7,635 nt of DNA from Helicobacteraceae bacterium (lineage in GTDB: Bacteria > Campylobacterota > Campylobacteria > Campylobacterales > Sulfurimonadaceae), in assembly GCA_027083665.1 (NCBI GenBank), contig JALWNV010000026.1, positions 438 through 8,072 of the forward strand. The letters are read 5' to 3'. The position numbers and the translations under genes are program-made. Shown here piece after piece: positions 1-7,100 of this stretch. Within the stretch, counting starts at the first letter, position 1. Every line of letters starts with the position of its first letter. Below the pieces are notes generated by a model. It had not been told where the DNA came from, did not search any database, and was given only the letters and a program-made list of their open reading frames with translations.

Positions 1-360
1 GAGATCACCCTCAAAGGCCATGCCATCGAGTGCCGGATCACCGCCGAAGATCCCGTCAAGTTTCTGCCGAGTCCCCGAAAGATCCAGGAGTGGATCGCTC
101 CCGGCGGCATCGGCGTACGGATCGACACGCATGCGCATGCAGGCTACATCGTACCGCCGACCTACGACTCCATGATCGGCAAGCTGATCGTCTACGGCAA
201 AGACCGCGATCACGCCATCGCCCGGATGCACCGCGCCCTGAACGAATTCACGATCAGCGGTATCCGCACGACGATCCCGTTTCATCTCAAAATGATGGAA
301 AATCCCGACTTCGTCTCCAACAACTTCGACACGAAATACCTCGAGAATTATCAGGGCTGA
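1..360 (+). CDS. accC: Acetyl-CoA carboxylase biotin carboxylase subunit, C-terminal fragment
   Basis: Only the last 119 residues are in the window; the gene enters from the left edge in frame 1 and stops at TGA 358-360. Biotin carboxylase uses ATP and bicarbonate to carboxylate biotin on AccB, the first half-reaction of acetyl-CoA carboxylase in cytosolic fatty-acid synthesis. The fragment is the C-terminal lobe of the enzyme. It has GHAIECRITAEDP near residues 6-18, then PGGIGVRID, whose Arg (fragment residue 40) matches the catalytic Arg338 of E. coli AccC. YIVPPTYDSMIGKLIVYG, RDHAIARM and the family ending NFDTKYLE follow. One small departure is PSPRKI where most relatives have PSPGKI. 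The closely related pyruvate carboxylase subunit A is possible from this fragment alone, but the neighbours match the C. jejuni accC locus. The gene converges on the chaperone gene with a 25-base gap. Confidence 0.9.
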   Translation, partial: EITLKGHAIECRITAEDPVKFLPSPRKIQEWIAPGGIGVRIDTHAHAGYIVPPTYDSMIGKLIVYGKDRDHAIARMHRALNEFTISGIRTTIPFHLKMMENPDFVSNNFDTKYLENYQG

Positions 361-363
361 AGC

Positions 364-380
364 GCGGTACGCCGCCTTTT
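364..380 (+). terminator. Weak candidate terminator after accC
   Basis: Just after the accC stop, GCGG (364-367) and CCGC (372-375) can form a 4-bp stem around a TACG loop, followed by C and TTTT (377-380). The stem is short and the T run is only four bases, so this is a marginal intrinsic terminator. It is the only structure in the 25-base gap between the two convergent genes. Confidence 0.25.
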
Positions 381-385
381 CCTCA

Positions 386-1246
386 TCATCGCCCCCGCGT
401 CAGCGCCTCGTCGGGAAGGCGGATGATCTTGATATCGGCATTCATCCGCGCCCGGTCGAAATAATCCTTGAGCGTCTGCTCGCGTTCGTCCCCCATGATC
501 GCCTCCTTGATACGCGGCGCCACCGAATCATACGGTTCCATCGTCGGCATCGCTTTCGACTTGAGATAGATCGCCACAAAGCCGCCTGAGGGATTCGGCA
601 GCAGCGGCAGAAACGTCCCGGGCTCCGCCTTGTTCAGCATTTGTGCCAGCCGCGGGTTGATCTTGTCGTACTCCATCCGCATCGCCTCGCTGCGAATCCC
701 CGGCGGATTGAGCATCGGGTTGGCGATCTTGGCTTCGAGCGCCTGCTTGTCCGGGCTCTCGTAAAGCAGAACGTCGAAGGTGCGCGATTTTGAAAATTTT
801 TCCGGGTGCAGCCGGTAATATTCGCGCATCTCCTCCCCGGTCGGCTCCTCGAGCGCCGAGAGTGCGATCGCGCTGTAAAGCTTCTGCGCGGCAAGCGTTT
901 TGCGTAGCTTCTCCCTGAAAGCGTCCCGTGTCAGATGCTCCGTACTCCAGATCGCGTCATAAAGCTGCGACACCGTCAATTTGTTCCCGGCCGCCATCTG
1001 CTCAATGCGCTCGTTGATCTCCTCGGAACCGATACGGATACCGCGCTCTTTGATCTCCATCGCTTCGAGCGTTTCGCGAATGAGAAAGTCCACGGCTTTC
1101 GACAGCGGCAGATGCTCTTTTTGCATCGCCTGTTCGATATCGTACAGGGTGATCGGCTGCTCTTTGACAAGAATGGCGACCCCGTCGACGATTTTCGCCT
1201 GAGCGACCGCCGCCACTATCAACACTGCTAAAAAAATTCGTCGCAT
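386..1246 (-). CDS. Periplasmic SurA-like chaperone / peptidyl-prolyl cis-trans isomerase
   Basis: This 286-residue protein probably helps fold outer-membrane or secreted proteins in the periplasm. Residues 1-17 form a signal peptide: two Arg, a hydrophobic core FLAVLIVAAV, and an AQA cleavage site before KIVDG. The mature start, with VDGVAILVKEQPITLYDIEQAM, is the typical beginning of the SurA N-terminal chaperone domain. A helical region rich in Glu, Lys and Arg runs to about residue 150. A single divergent parvulin-like region follows at roughly 152-232 (FSKSRTFDVLLYESP to GGFVAIYLKSK), and a C-terminal helix spans about 236-270. This size and plan resemble C. jejuni Cj1289, which sits in the same place next to gltX; E. 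coli SurA is much longer and has two parvulin domains. The parvulin region is weak, so chaperone activity is a safer inference than isomerase activity. The start is supported by AGGAG at 1253-1257, six bases upstream. Transcription is divergent from gltX and convergent with accC. Confidence 0.85.
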   Translation of the reverse strand: MRRIFLAVLIVAAVAQAKIVDGVAILVKEQPITLYDIEQAMQKEHLPLSKAVDFLIRETLEAMEIKERGIRIGSEEINERIEQMAAGNKLTVSQLYDAIWSTEHLTRDAFREKLRKTLAAQKLYSAIALSALEEPTGEEMREYYRLHPEKFSKSRTFDVLLYESPDKQALEAKIANPMLNPPGIRSEAMRMEYDKINPRLAQMLNKAEPGTFLPLLPNPSGGFVAIYLKSKAMPTMEPYDSVAPRIKEAIMGDEREQTLKDYFDRARMNADIKIIRLPDEALTRGR

Positions 1247-1265
1247 TCAAAACTCCTGATGCGCC

Positions 1266-1271
1266 ATTTTA
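1266..1271 (-). promoter_or_regulatory. Candidate -10 box for the SurA-like gene
   Basis: Read on the minus strand, the sequence is GGTAAAAT, with TAAAAT as a 5/6 match to the -10 consensus and a G two bases before it, as often seen at Campylobacterota sigma-70 promoters. TTGCCG (minus strand, 1291-1296) could be a poor -35 at 19 bp spacing. Transcription would start near 1259, giving a leader of about 13 bases that still contains the AGGAG ribosome site at 1253-1257. Confidence 0.45.
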
Positions 1272-1297
1272 CCGATTTTTTCCGCAGATTCGGCAAC

Positions 1298-1307
1298 GCG
1301 TTAACGC
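1298..1307. promoter_or_regulatory. 10-bp perfect palindrome, candidate operator
   Basis: GCGTTAACGC is a perfect 10-bp palindrome centred at 1302/1303. It overlaps a second 8-bp palindrome, AACGCGTT (1295-1302), so AACGC occurs twice at 8-base spacing. The centre falls about 35 bases before the predicted gltX transcription start, and it lies upstream of the candidate promoter of the divergent gene. This is a plausible position for a regulator of both genes. The regulator is unknown, and a palindrome of this size can arise by chance. Confidence 0.3.
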
Positions 1308-1325
1308 TTACAATGCCAAGTGAGC

Positions 1326-1331
1326 TATAAT
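1326..1331 (+). promoter_or_regulatory. -10 box of the gltX-malic enzyme promoter
   Basis: TATAAT is a perfect -10 element, and the wider GCTATAAT matches the GnTATAAT form typical of Campylobacterota vegetative promoters, which rely little on a -35 box. TTAACG (1301-1306, 4/6 to TTGACA, 19 bp spacing) is a possible poor -35. Transcription should begin near 1338, leaving a leader of about 20 bases before the ATG at 1358. A weaker TACAAT lies at 1309-1314. Confidence 0.65.
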
Positions 1332-1357
1332 TGCACTCAAAAAAAGGCTCGCATACC

Positions 1358-2746
1358 ATGGTTGTCACCCGTTTCGCCCCCAGTCCGACCGGCTATCTTC
1401 ATATCGGAGGGCTGCGCACCGCACTCTTCTCCTGGCTCTGGGCACGCCATAACAACGGAAAATTCGTTCTGCGTATCGAAGACACCGACCAAAGCCGCAA
1501 CAACGAAGCGGCCGCACGCGCCATCGTCGAAGCGTTCGAATGGGTCGGCCTCGACCACGACGGAGAGATCGTCTACCAGTCGCAGCGAATGGAGATCTAC
1601 AAGATGTATATCGAACAACTGCTCGACGAAGGCAAAGCCTACAAATGCTACATGAGCAAAGAGGAGCTCGACGCCCTGCGCGAAGCACAGAGCGCCCGCA
1701 AAGAGCGCCCCCGCTACGACGGCCGCTATCGCGACTTCACCGGCGCACCGCCCGAAGGAATCGATCCCGTCATCCGCATCAAAGCCCCCACGGAGGGGAC
1801 CATCACCGTCTTCGACGGAATCAAAGGCGAAGTGGTCTTTAACGTCGCCGATATCCTCGACGACTTTATCATCGCACGCTCGGACGGCACCCCGACATAC
1901 AATTTTGTCGTCGCCGTCGACGACGCGCTGATGGGCATCAACGAAGTGATCCGCGGCGACGACCACTTCTCCAACACGCCCAAACAGCTCGTCGTCTACG
2001 AAGCCCTCGGATTCAAAACGCCGGTCTTTTACCATGTGCCCATGATCCACAACGCCGACGGCAAAAAACTCTCCAAACGCGACGGCGCCACCGACGTCAT
2101 GGCCTACAAAGAGATGGGGTACCTTCCCGAAGCGCTGCTGAACTTCCTCGTACGGCTGGGCTGGAGCCACGGCGATCAGGAGATTTTCTCCCTCGAAGAA
2201 ATGAAAGCGCTCTTCAATCCCGCCGATATCAACAAGTCCGCATCGGTCTACAATATCGACAAACTTGACTGGCTCAACGCCCACTATATCAAGAATATGC
2301 ACAACGACGATCTCGCCGAACACCTCAAGGCATACGGCGCCGATCTCGAGGGGCACGACAAAAAAGAGATTCTGCTCGATGCCCTCAAAGAGCGCGCAAA
2401 AACGCTCAAAAGTCTTGCCGAGATGGTCAACGAAGTGCTTTCCGATCCGCTCGAATACGATCCTAAAGCCCGAAAAAAGGCGCTCAAAGCCGATTCAAAA
2501 TCCATACTCGGGGCCTTCGTCCAAATGCTCGAAGAACGTGACGACCTGCATCTGCCTTCGGACTATCACGGCGTCATGGAAGAGGTCGTCGAGGCGATGG
2601 AGATCGGTTTCGGCAAGATCGGGATGCCGCTGCGCCTGGCGCTGATGGGCAAACTCTCCGGTCCCGGCGTCGACACCATCATGGCCGTCATCGGAAAAGA
2701 TGCCGCGCTGCGGCGTATCCGCAAACTGCTCGCAACACTCGATTAA
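1358..2746 (+). CDS. gltX: Glutamyl-tRNA synthetase, class I, zinc-motif-free type
   Basis: GltX attaches glutamate to tRNA-Glu in the cytosol; in Campylobacterota one of two GltX paralogues instead charges tRNA-Gln for the GatCAB amidotransferase. The 462-residue product has the class I signatures: TRFAPSPTGYLHIGG at residues 4-18 (HIGH-type motif HIGG), EDTD at 41-44, RGDDH at 199-203 and KLSKR at 237-241. An all-helical anticodon-binding half begins near residue 300 and ends with a GKLSGPG segment near 431-437. There is only one Cys at residue 97 in the region where E. coli GltX holds zinc through a Cys/His cluster, so that site is absent. The start is set at ATG 1358: an in-frame TTG at 1331 would begin inside the -10 box, and the family begins within a few residues of TRFAPSPTG. 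A modest AAAAAGG lies ten bases upstream of the ATG. By gene order this is the counterpart of C. jejuni gltX2 (Cj1288c). Its tRNA specificity is not evident here. Confidence 0.95.
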   Translation: MVVTRFAPSPTGYLHIGGLRTALFSWLWARHNNGKFVLRIEDTDQSRNNEAAARAIVEAFEWVGLDHDGEIVYQSQRMEIYKMYIEQLLDEGKAYKCYMSKEELDALREAQSARKERPRYDGRYRDFTGAPPEGIDPVIRIKAPTEGTITVFDGIKGEVVFNVADILDDFIIARSDGTPTYNFVVAVDDALMGINEVIRGDDHFSNTPKQLVVYEALGFKTPVFYHVPMIHNADGKKLSKRDGATDVMAYKEMGYLPEALLNFLVRLGWSHGDQEIFSLEEMKALFNPADINKSASVYNIDKLDWLNAHYIKNMHNDDLAEHLKAYGADLEGHDKKEILLDALKERAKTLKSLAEMVNEVLSDPLEYDPKARKKALKADSKSILGAFVQMLEERDDLHLPSDYHGVMEEVVEAMEIGFGKIGMPLRLALMGKLSGPGVDTIMAVIGKDAALRRIRKLLATLD

Positions 2747-2757
2747 AAGGAAAAACC

Positions 2758-4035
2758 ATGTCAAATATCAGCAACGAAGAGGCACTCGCCTACCATTCGC
2801 AGCCCCGTCCCGGCAAACTGGCGACGGAGGTCACCAAATCGTTCAAAAGCCAGCGCGATCTCGCGCTGGCCTACACTCCCGGTGTCGCGGTCCCCTGCCT
2901 CGAGATCGAAAAAAATCCCGACGACGCCTACCGCTACACCTCCAAAGCCAACCTCATCGGCGTCGTCTCCAACGGTACGGCCGTACTCGGCCTCGGCGAC
3001 ATCGGCGCATTGGCTTCGAAGCCGGTGATGGAAGGAAAGGCCGTCTTGTTCAAAAAATTCAGCGACCTCGACGCATTCGATATCGAAGTCGACACCAAAG
3101 ACATCGAACGCTTCTGCAGTGTTGTCGAAGCGATCGCTCCGACATTCGGCGGTATCAATCTCGAAGACATCAAAGCGCCGGAATGTTTCGAGATCGAACG
3201 CCGCCTCGTCGACCGCCTCGATATCCCCGTCATGCACGATGACCAGCACGGCACCGCTGTCATCTCGGCGGCCGGCATCATGAATGCGTGCCGTATCACC
3301 GGACGCACGGTCGAATCCCTGCGCATCGTCATTGTCGGTGCCGGTGCGGCGGCGATCAGCTGCGGACGCCTCTACCGCCATATGGGCGTCAAAAACATCA
3401 TTATGATCGACTCCAAAGGCGTCATTCATACCGGTCGCGGCGACCTGAATCCCTACAAGGAGGAGTTTGCCATCAAAGTCCCCGCGACGCAGGCCGAAGC
3501 TTTCGACAATGCCGACGTCGTCGTCGGCCTTTCGCGGCCGGGAACCTTCAGCGTCGACGATATCGGCCGCATGGCCGAAAACCCCGTTATTTTCACCCTG
3601 GCCAACCCGACGCCAGAAATTTTTCCCGACGAGGTCAAGAAGGCCCGTCCCGACGCCATCATCGCCACCGGCCGCAGCGACTTCCCCAACCAGGTCAACA
3701 ATGTCCTGGGGTTCCCGTTCATCTTCCGCGGCGCCGTCGACGTCCACGCCAAGGCGATCAACATGGAGATGAAAATCGCCGCATCCGAGGCGCTGGCGAA
3801 CCTTGCACGCACACCCGTACCGGATTACATCAACGAGATCTACGGTACCGAAATCACGTTCGGCCCGGACTACATCATCCCCAAACCGTTCGACAAACGC
3901 CTGATTGTCGAAGTCTCAAGTGCCGTCGCGGCAGCGGCGATCCGCACCGGGGTCAGCCGCCTCGGCGATTTCGACATGGAAGCATACCGCAAGGAACTCG
4001 GCGAACGTGTCTGCATCGACTGCCAGCCGGAATAG
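2758..4035 (+). CDS. maeB: Malic enzyme, single-domain MaeB type
   Basis: The enzyme decarboxylates malate oxidatively to pyruvate and CO2 with reduction of NAD(P)+, linking the TCA cycle to pyruvate and, if NADP is used, to NADPH for biosynthesis. The 425-residue product aligns throughout with the malic half of E. coli MaeB. Visible elements are YTPGVAVPCLEIEKNP (catalytic Tyr39), GKAVLFKKF (catalytic Lys94), GGINLEDIKAPECF (metal ligands Glu136 and Asp137), HDDQHGTA at 160-167, the nucleotide-binding loop GAGAAA at 194-199, LANPTPEI, TGRSDFPNQVNNVLGFPFIFRGA and FGPDYIIPKPFDKRLIV at the end. The phosphotransacetylase-like C-terminal domain of long MaeB proteins is absent, and the protein ends at the normal end of the malic domain, so it is a short form and not a truncation. 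AAGGA at 2747-2751 starts right at the gltX stop, and the 11-base gap points to co-transcription. NAD versus NADP preference cannot be read reliably. The gene matches C. jejuni Cj1287c in position. Confidence 0.93.
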   Translation: MSNISNEEALAYHSQPRPGKLATEVTKSFKSQRDLALAYTPGVAVPCLEIEKNPDDAYRYTSKANLIGVVSNGTAVLGLGDIGALASKPVMEGKAVLFKKFSDLDAFDIEVDTKDIERFCSVVEAIAPTFGGINLEDIKAPECFEIERRLVDRLDIPVMHDDQHGTAVISAAGIMNACRITGRTVESLRIVIVGAGAAAISCGRLYRHMGVKNIIMIDSKGVIHTGRGDLNPYKEEFAIKVPATQAEAFDNADVVVGLSRPGTFSVDDIGRMAENPVIFTLANPTPEIFPDEVKKARPDAIIATGRSDFPNQVNNVLGFPFIFRGAVDVHAKAINMEMKIAASEALANLARTPVPDYINEIYGTEITFGPDYIIPKPFDKRLIVEVSSAVAAAAIRTGVSRLGDFDMEAYRKELGERVCIDCQPE

Positions 4036-4042
4036 CGCTACA

Positions 4043-4056
4043 TTGATCGTTGATCG
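4043..4056. repeat. Tandem repeat TTGATCG x2
   Basis: The heptamer TTGATCG occurs twice back to back (4043-4049 and 4050-4056), immediately before the first stem-loop of the convergent spacer. It is short and may be chance or slippage. Confidence 0.5.
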
Positions 4057-4093
4057 AAGGATGCCTTGTCATCCTTCAATGCGCCTTCGGCGC
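4056..4093. terminator. Two stem-loops in the convergent spacer, candidate bidirectional terminator or repeat
   Basis: A perfect 8-bp inverted repeat, GAAGGATG (4056-4063) and CATCCTTC (4070-4077), encloses a six-base loop. Three bases later, GCGCC (4081-4085) and GGCGC (4089-4093) form a second stem around TTC. Both lie in the 80-base gap between the converging malic enzyme and glutamate dehydrogenase genes, where a shared terminator is expected. Neither stem is followed by a T run on either strand, so this is not a textbook intrinsic terminator. The stems could instead protect 3' ends or be part of a dispersed intergenic repeat. Confidence 0.4.
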
Positions 4094-4115
4094 CCCCTCA
4101 CTATTTACCATTCAC

Positions 4116-7100
4116 TCATATCACCGACGCCATCAGAAGATTCACGATCACCGCAATCTCTTTAAGTCCGGGCTTCTCGTTCTCGCCCAGCGCGTCGATG
4201 GCGCTGAAAATTGCATGAAAAGTCTCTTCATCGTTGGTGAGGAAACTTTCAAACGCTTCCGCCGGCGCTTCTTTCACCCGCTGAAACTGCAGGATCCGGT
4301 TGGTGTAGTGTACCGCGATGTATTCGATGAACTGCAGCAGCTGGCGCCGCAGCTGCAGATCCGCCTCCTCGTGCAGATCCAGCGCGTTGAGCATGTTGAT
4401 AATGCGTACGATCGCGAAACGGTCGATGACGAGATAAAACAGCGTCGCGACATCTTCAAAAGGCCGCTTGCTCTGCTCCTTGGTCACGATCACCGCGACG
4501 GCGAAACGCATGTAGTCGAGGACATCGAAGAAACGGTTGAACGCTTCGTCCCCTTCGATCAGCACTTTCCTGCGGCGGGGCCGGATGCGCGCAAGCATCT
4601 CGAAAAGCTCTTCGCGATGGTCGATGAGATGCAATGCGTCAAACGATGCCGCATCGACGTATTTGACCATCCATCGTGTCGAAAAATTGAGTACATGTTC
4701 GATCTCGCCGAGCAGCGCATACTGCTGACGCACCGGCATGACATAATCTTGTTTGAAAATCTTGTGCCGGATATCGTTGGCGCCGAAAAGGGCATTGCAG
4801 ACAAGATACGAGCGGATCTTCATCAAAAAATGCTCTTCGCCGAGCGCACGGCAGTCGGCGACGAACGAGACGCCCTGATTGTTGATGATCGTATCCGCGA
4901 TGACCGTCGCGATAATCTCGCGGCGCAGCGGATGCTGCCTTATATCGTCTTCATAGGCGGACACAAGTGTTTTCGGGAAGTATTTATAGAGAAACTGCTG
5001 CGAAAAAGATTCATCGACCAAAGAGGTATTGACGATACACTGTTTAAGGAAAATCTTGGCGTACGAAAGCAGCGATCCGAGGATCGGCCGTACCAAGCCT
5101 CCGTCTTTTCCGATCACTTCCGAAATATTTTCATTTTTGGGGATATGAAAATCGCGCCGGTTGAATACCGCGTTTTTTTCCGAGATCACGTCGATGGATT
5201 CAAGAAAATCATCGAGGTAAATCCGGCTGAGTTCCGCATCGCGCGATATCGTCAGTGCCTGGCGATAATTATTCCGGAGCACCTGGCTGACAACCACGTC
5301 ACTCATGCGCTCGAGCAGCTCGTTGCGTTCGTCCTCCCTGAGCATTCCTTTGCCCATCAGGCGTCCGAGAAGAATCTTGAGGTTGACCTCGTGGTCGGAC
5401 GTATTGACGCCGGCGGCATTGTCGATCCCGTCAAGATTGATCCTCCCGCCACCGAGCGCGTATTCGATCCGCGCCCGCGGTGTAAACCCGAGATTTCCCC
5501 CTTCGCAGACGGCGAAACAGCGCAGCTCGGACGCATCGACACGCACCCCTTCGTTCTGTTTGTCCCCCAGCTCGAGATCGCTCTCTTCGGAGTGTTTGAC
5601 GTAAGTGCCGACCCCGCCGTTGAAAAGCAGATCGACCTTCATGCACAACAGCGCTTTCGCCAGCTCCTCTCCGCTCATCGTCCGGCGTTCCGTCCCGAAC
5701 ATCCCGCGCATTTCTTCCGACAGAACGACAGACTTGTCGCTTCGCTGCCAAACGCCGCCGCCTTTGGAGATCAGGCTTTTGTTGTACGCACTCCAGCTGC
5801 CGTTTTTGGCATGAAAAAGACGCTGACGCTCTTCGAACGCCGTCAGCGGGATCGGATCGGGATCGATAAAGACCTCCCGGTGGGAAACGGCACCGAGCAG
5901 CCGGAAACTTTTCGACAGCAGCATACCGTTTCCGAATACGTCGCCGTTCATCGAACCGATACCGACAACACTGATCTCATCACGGTACGGATCGATACCG
6001 CGTTCGATAAAGAAGCGCTGGGTCGATTTCATCGCGCCGCGGGCCGTAATGCCGAGCGCCTTGTGGTCGTATCCGTTGCTGCCGCCGCTCGCGAATGCGT
6101 CGCCCAGCCAGTAGCCCCGCTCCTGCGCGATCGCGTTTGCCGTATCGCTCATCGCCGCCGTTCCTTTATCCGCCGCGACGACAAAATAGACATCGTCCCC
6201 GTCGTAAGCGACGATATGTTCGTCCTTCACGACCGTCTCACCGCGAACGTTGTCCACCATATCCAGAAGATTGTGAATGAAGAGCGAGTAAATCGATGCG
6301 AAATACTTACGATCAATCGTTTCGCGGGGCCGCTCAATCACGAAACCGCCTTTGGCGCCGTCGGGAATAATGATGGCGTTTTTGCCCTCTTGCGTAATCA
6401 TCAGCGAACGGATTTCGGTGCGGTAGTCATCCGCGCGCTCGCTCCAGCGCAATCCGCCCCGGCTGACCCGGCTCATCCGCAGATGCACCCCCCGGAACTC
6501 CGGATGGTAGACGAAGGTCTCGAATTTGGGCTGGATGCCGTGCAGATGCTCTGAAAAACCGCTCATCTCGAGCTTGAACGCGATGGAATCCCGCCCGAGA
6601 AAATAGTTCGTGCGCACCATGGCGTGAAGCAGGGCAAACATCAGTTTCAGTATCCGGTCATCCATAATGTCGGGAACGTTCTTGATCGCTTCGGTCACCA
6701 GGGTGTCGATCTCCTGCAGCTTTCCGTCACGATCTTGCTGGGCCGGATCGAACTTGGCTGTAAAATAGTGCAGCAGCATACTGGATAGCCGGTCGTGCCG
6801 TGTCATTGTCGTCAGAATCGTCGCGAAGTTGATCGACGGAACCGCCTGGTTGATATACTCGATCATCGCACGCAGCAGTGTCACCTGCCGCAGCGTTAGA
6901 TTCTGCCGATAGACCAGCGAGTAGATACGGCAGCTCGCGAACGTTTTCCCCAGCAGCGAATCGGTCATCACCGATGCGATGTTGTCGCTGGCGTTCGCGA
7001 AAGCTTCCGTGTCGTCAAGCTGAAGGTTGAACCGGCTGACGTAGACGGTTTTGCCGTCGCGGTCGACCGTATAGGTTACCTCGTCGATCACGACAAAATC

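Noticed and set aside
30..464. 144-codon frame overlapping the end of accC
   Set aside because: Its product is extremely rich in Arg and His, typical of a wrong-frame reading of GC-rich coding DNA, and it overlaps the well-supported accC.
1247..1357. Riboswitch, T-box or small RNA in the divergent region
   Set aside because: The predicted gltX leader is only about 20 bases and the opposite leader about 13, too short for such an element.
1337..2356. 339-codon open frame antisense to gltX
   Set aside because: Same codon-register effect as above; the translation is low-complexity (Val, Asp, Phe-rich) with no family resemblance, and gltX is certain on the other strand.
2761..3747. 328-codon open frame antisense to the malic enzyme gene
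   Set aside because: Also in register with the real gene and explained by avoidance of TTA, CTA and TCA codons; no domain is visible and its composition is biased to Asp, Val and Gly.
2758..4035. Possible truncation of the malic enzyme because the phosphotransacetylase domain is missing
   Set aside because: The protein ends at the natural end of the malic domain with a normal stop, and short forms are standard in Campylobacter-like bacteria.
4050..6554. 834-codon open frame on the plus strand, antisense to glutamate dehydrogenase
   Set aside because: It is in exact codon register with the opposite gene, so its stops would need TTA, CTA or TCA codons there, which are rare in this GC-rich coding style. 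It starts at a TTG within the spacer hairpin, and its translation shows no recognisable domain. The opposite strand encodes an unmistakable enzyme.
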